DNA from: Sphingobacteriales bacterium
Lineage (GTDB): Bacteria; Bacteroidota; Bacteroidia; Chitinophagales; Chitinophagaceae
NCBI GenBank assembly: GCA_024642285.1
Contig: JAHEBJ010000008.1
Coordinates: 1 to 64,000, forward strand
Direction: 5' to 3'
DNA: 64,000 nucleotides
The translations under genes and the position numbers were made by a program. Positions 62,964-64,000 of this stretch are shown piece by piece. Within the stretch, counting starts at the first letter, position 1; every line of letters begins with the position of its first letter. The notes beneath the pieces were generated by a model. That model saw only the letters and a list, made by a program, of their open reading frames with translations, was not told where the DNA came from and ran no database searches.

Positions 62964-63527
62964 ATGGAACAACTGATTACATACGATAAAGCCCTGTTCA
63001 GGATAATCAACTACAACTGGCGTAATTCTTTTTTTGACTGGTTGTTTCCCTGGCTTCGTAATTCGAATATGTGGATACCATTGTATTTGTTTTTGTTTTT
63101 ACTGGTAACCATCAATTATCGTAAAACCGGATGGTGGTGGGTTATATTCGCTGCAGGTACTGTTATCCTAACCGATTTTGTCAGCAGCAGCATCATAAAA
63201 AATAATATCATTCGCCTGAGGCCATGTAACGATCCTGATATAGCATCCTGGATACAAATACTGGTAGGTTACCGGCCCCAAAGTTCCAGTTTTACTTCGT
63301 CACACGCCACAAACCATTTTGGAATGGCTATGTTCTTATATTTAACTTTAAGGACACGGTTCAAAAAATGGCCCGTTTTATTTTTTGTGTGGGCCTTCAG
63401 TATCTCGTTTGCACAGGTTTATGTTGGTGTTCATTATCCAATAGATATCATCTGCGGCGGACTAATTGGAATACTTATCGGATATTTGTCGGGAAAATCG
63501 TTTATCAAAAACTACGGTTTAGTTTAA
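62964..63527 (+). CDS. PAP2 family phosphatase (undecaprenyl-PP/lipid phosphatase-like)
   Basis: 187-aa membrane phosphatase with about six helices. The motifs are present in order: K-x6-RP as KNNIIRLRP, SFTSSHATNHFG in place of PSGH, and VYVGVHYPID with the catalytic His and Asp of the third motif. The Arg of the usual SRx5H motif is replaced by Gln (FAQVYVGVH). Family members dephosphorylate undecaprenyl pyrophosphate, phosphatidate or lipid A. It is divergent from the LTA-synthase-like genes and 6 bp before the CNNM-type gene. Confidence 0.9.
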   Translation: MEQLITYDKALFRIINYNWRNSFFDWLFPWLRNSNMWIPLYLFLFLLVTINYRKTGWWWVIFAAGTVILTDFVSSSIIKNNIIRLRPCNDPDIASWIQILVGYRPQSSSFTSSHATNHFGMAMFLYLTLRTRFKKWPVLFFVWAFSISFAQVYVGVHYPIDIICGGLIGILIGYLSGKSFIKNYGLV

Positions 63528-63533
63528 TAATAC

Positions 63534-64000
63534 ATGACGGAAATACTTATAATACTTGGGCTGATATTGATCAACGGAATATTTTCCATGGCGGAAATTG
63601 CTCTTGTTTCGGCCCGAAAGGCCCGACTGGAAGGGCAAGCTAATAAAGGCGACGAAAAAGCCAAAGCAGCTTTAAAACTGGCAAATCACCCCGATGTTTT
63701 TCTTTCTACAGTGCAGGTTGGCATTACGCTTATTGGGTTACTTACCGGTATTTTCTCTGGCGAAAAAATAAAAGGACCTTTTGTTGAGTTCCTCAATCAG
63801 TTTGAGTGGTCAAAAAACTACAGCAACGGAATTGCCACAACAACTATAGTGGTGGTGCTTACCTATTTTTCGTTGGTATTGGGCGAACTGGTGCCTAAAA
63901 GAATTGGCCTGGCACGGCCTGAATACCTGGCTAAAAATTTTGCACGGCCTATGAGCTGGATCAGCAGGTTAACTTTTCCTTTTATTTGGTTACTCACAAA
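63534..64000 (+). CDS. CNNM/HlyC-CorC family protein (DUF21), 3' partial
   Basis: The ATG follows the PAP2 stop by 6 bp, and the frame stays open to the window end (155 codons visible). It shows the DUF21 membrane domain of the CNNM/CorB family: ILIILGLILINGIFSMAEIA, ALVSARKARLEGQANKGDE, FLSTVQVGITLIGLLTG, TIVVVLTYFSLVLGELVPKR and ARPMSWISRLTFPFIWLLT. MAEIALVSARKARLE and LGELVPKR are highly characteristic. The CBS and CorC_HlyC domains should lie beyond the window. The family exports or senses Mg2+ and is often mis-named hemolysin. Confidence 0.93.
   Translation, partial: MTEILIILGLILINGIFSMAEIALVSARKARLEGQANKGDEKAKAALKLANHPDVFLSTVQVGITLIGLLTGIFSGEKIKGPFVEFLNQFEWSKNYSNGIATTTIVVVLTYFSLVLGELVPKRIGLARPEYLAKNFARPMSWISRLTFPFIWLLT

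Overview
The window reads as a chromosomal segment of a Bacteroidota bacterium, most likely from the Chitinophagales/Chitinophagaceae side of the phylum. The taxon is inferred from gene content, not from a marker gene search. Supporting signs are a type IX secretion (T9SS) type B cargo protein followed by a PorP/SprF-like protein, a free-standing T9SS type A tail, an E1 alpha/beta fused 2-oxoacid dehydrogenase, tryptophan 2,3-dioxygenase, paired DUF1573 proteins, and many exact copies of the Bacteroidota -7 promoter box (TAnnTTTG) in front of genes that lack Shine-Dalgarno sequences. I saw no rRNA, tRNA, CRISPR array, transposase or phage gene.

Layout: 1-5769 is the end of a complex I operon (nuoJKLMN). 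5847-7127 is an orphan ABC-type permease. 7398-11076 is a Ton motor cluster (ExbB, ExbD, ExbD, TonB, terminator, a third ExbD). 11116-12498 is mnmE. 12684-23951 is the most unusual block: a class III cyclase fused to TIR-like domains, two tandem giant STAND ATPases with a mid-protein membrane helix, and a polytopic membrane protein, the last three genes being packed with zero or negative spacing. 24057-28766 returns to housekeeping (Smr, CvfB, DEAD-box helicase, RecG). 28845-34402 holds the T9SS type B adhesin-like protein, its PorP/SprF partner and a repeat-bearing coiled-coil protein. 34574-43078 holds GlcD-like oxidase, a barrel protein, a LOG hydrolase, a sodium/solute symporter, an O-methyltransferase, a LysM glucosaminidase, HPRT and a VWA lipoprotein-like protein. 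43075-46154 holds dnaJ, grpE and an RlmI-type methyltransferase. 46172-53345 holds a T9SS tail peptide, a peroxiredoxin, a 568-bp gene-free stretch with two strong hairpins, two DUF1573 genes, the E1 fusion, a TRIC-type channel, a PhzF-like isomerase and YebC. 53454-64000 holds a porin-like protein, tryptophan dioxygenase, cysteine desulfurase, GlmM, a methyltransferase, two LTA-synthase-like transferases, PAP2 and a partial CNNM/CorC-type protein that runs off the window.

How they work together: NuoJ-N pump protons, and the ExbB/ExbD/TonB cluster spends that gradient on outer-membrane transport. The T9SS components, PorP/SprF and LysM glucosaminidase serve the cell surface. The cyclase-TIR / double STAND / membrane protein block looks like a self-contained signalling or conflict module set into otherwise ordinary chromosome. 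It combines parts known from bacterial immunity (TIR, STAND) and second-messenger signalling (class III cyclase) in an arrangement I do not recognise, and it is the best candidate here for an undescribed system. No function in phage defence is shown by the sequence itself.

Several starts were moved downstream of the longest possible reading frame because a TAnnTTTG box lies inside the extension or because family N-termini begin later. These are noted per gene.
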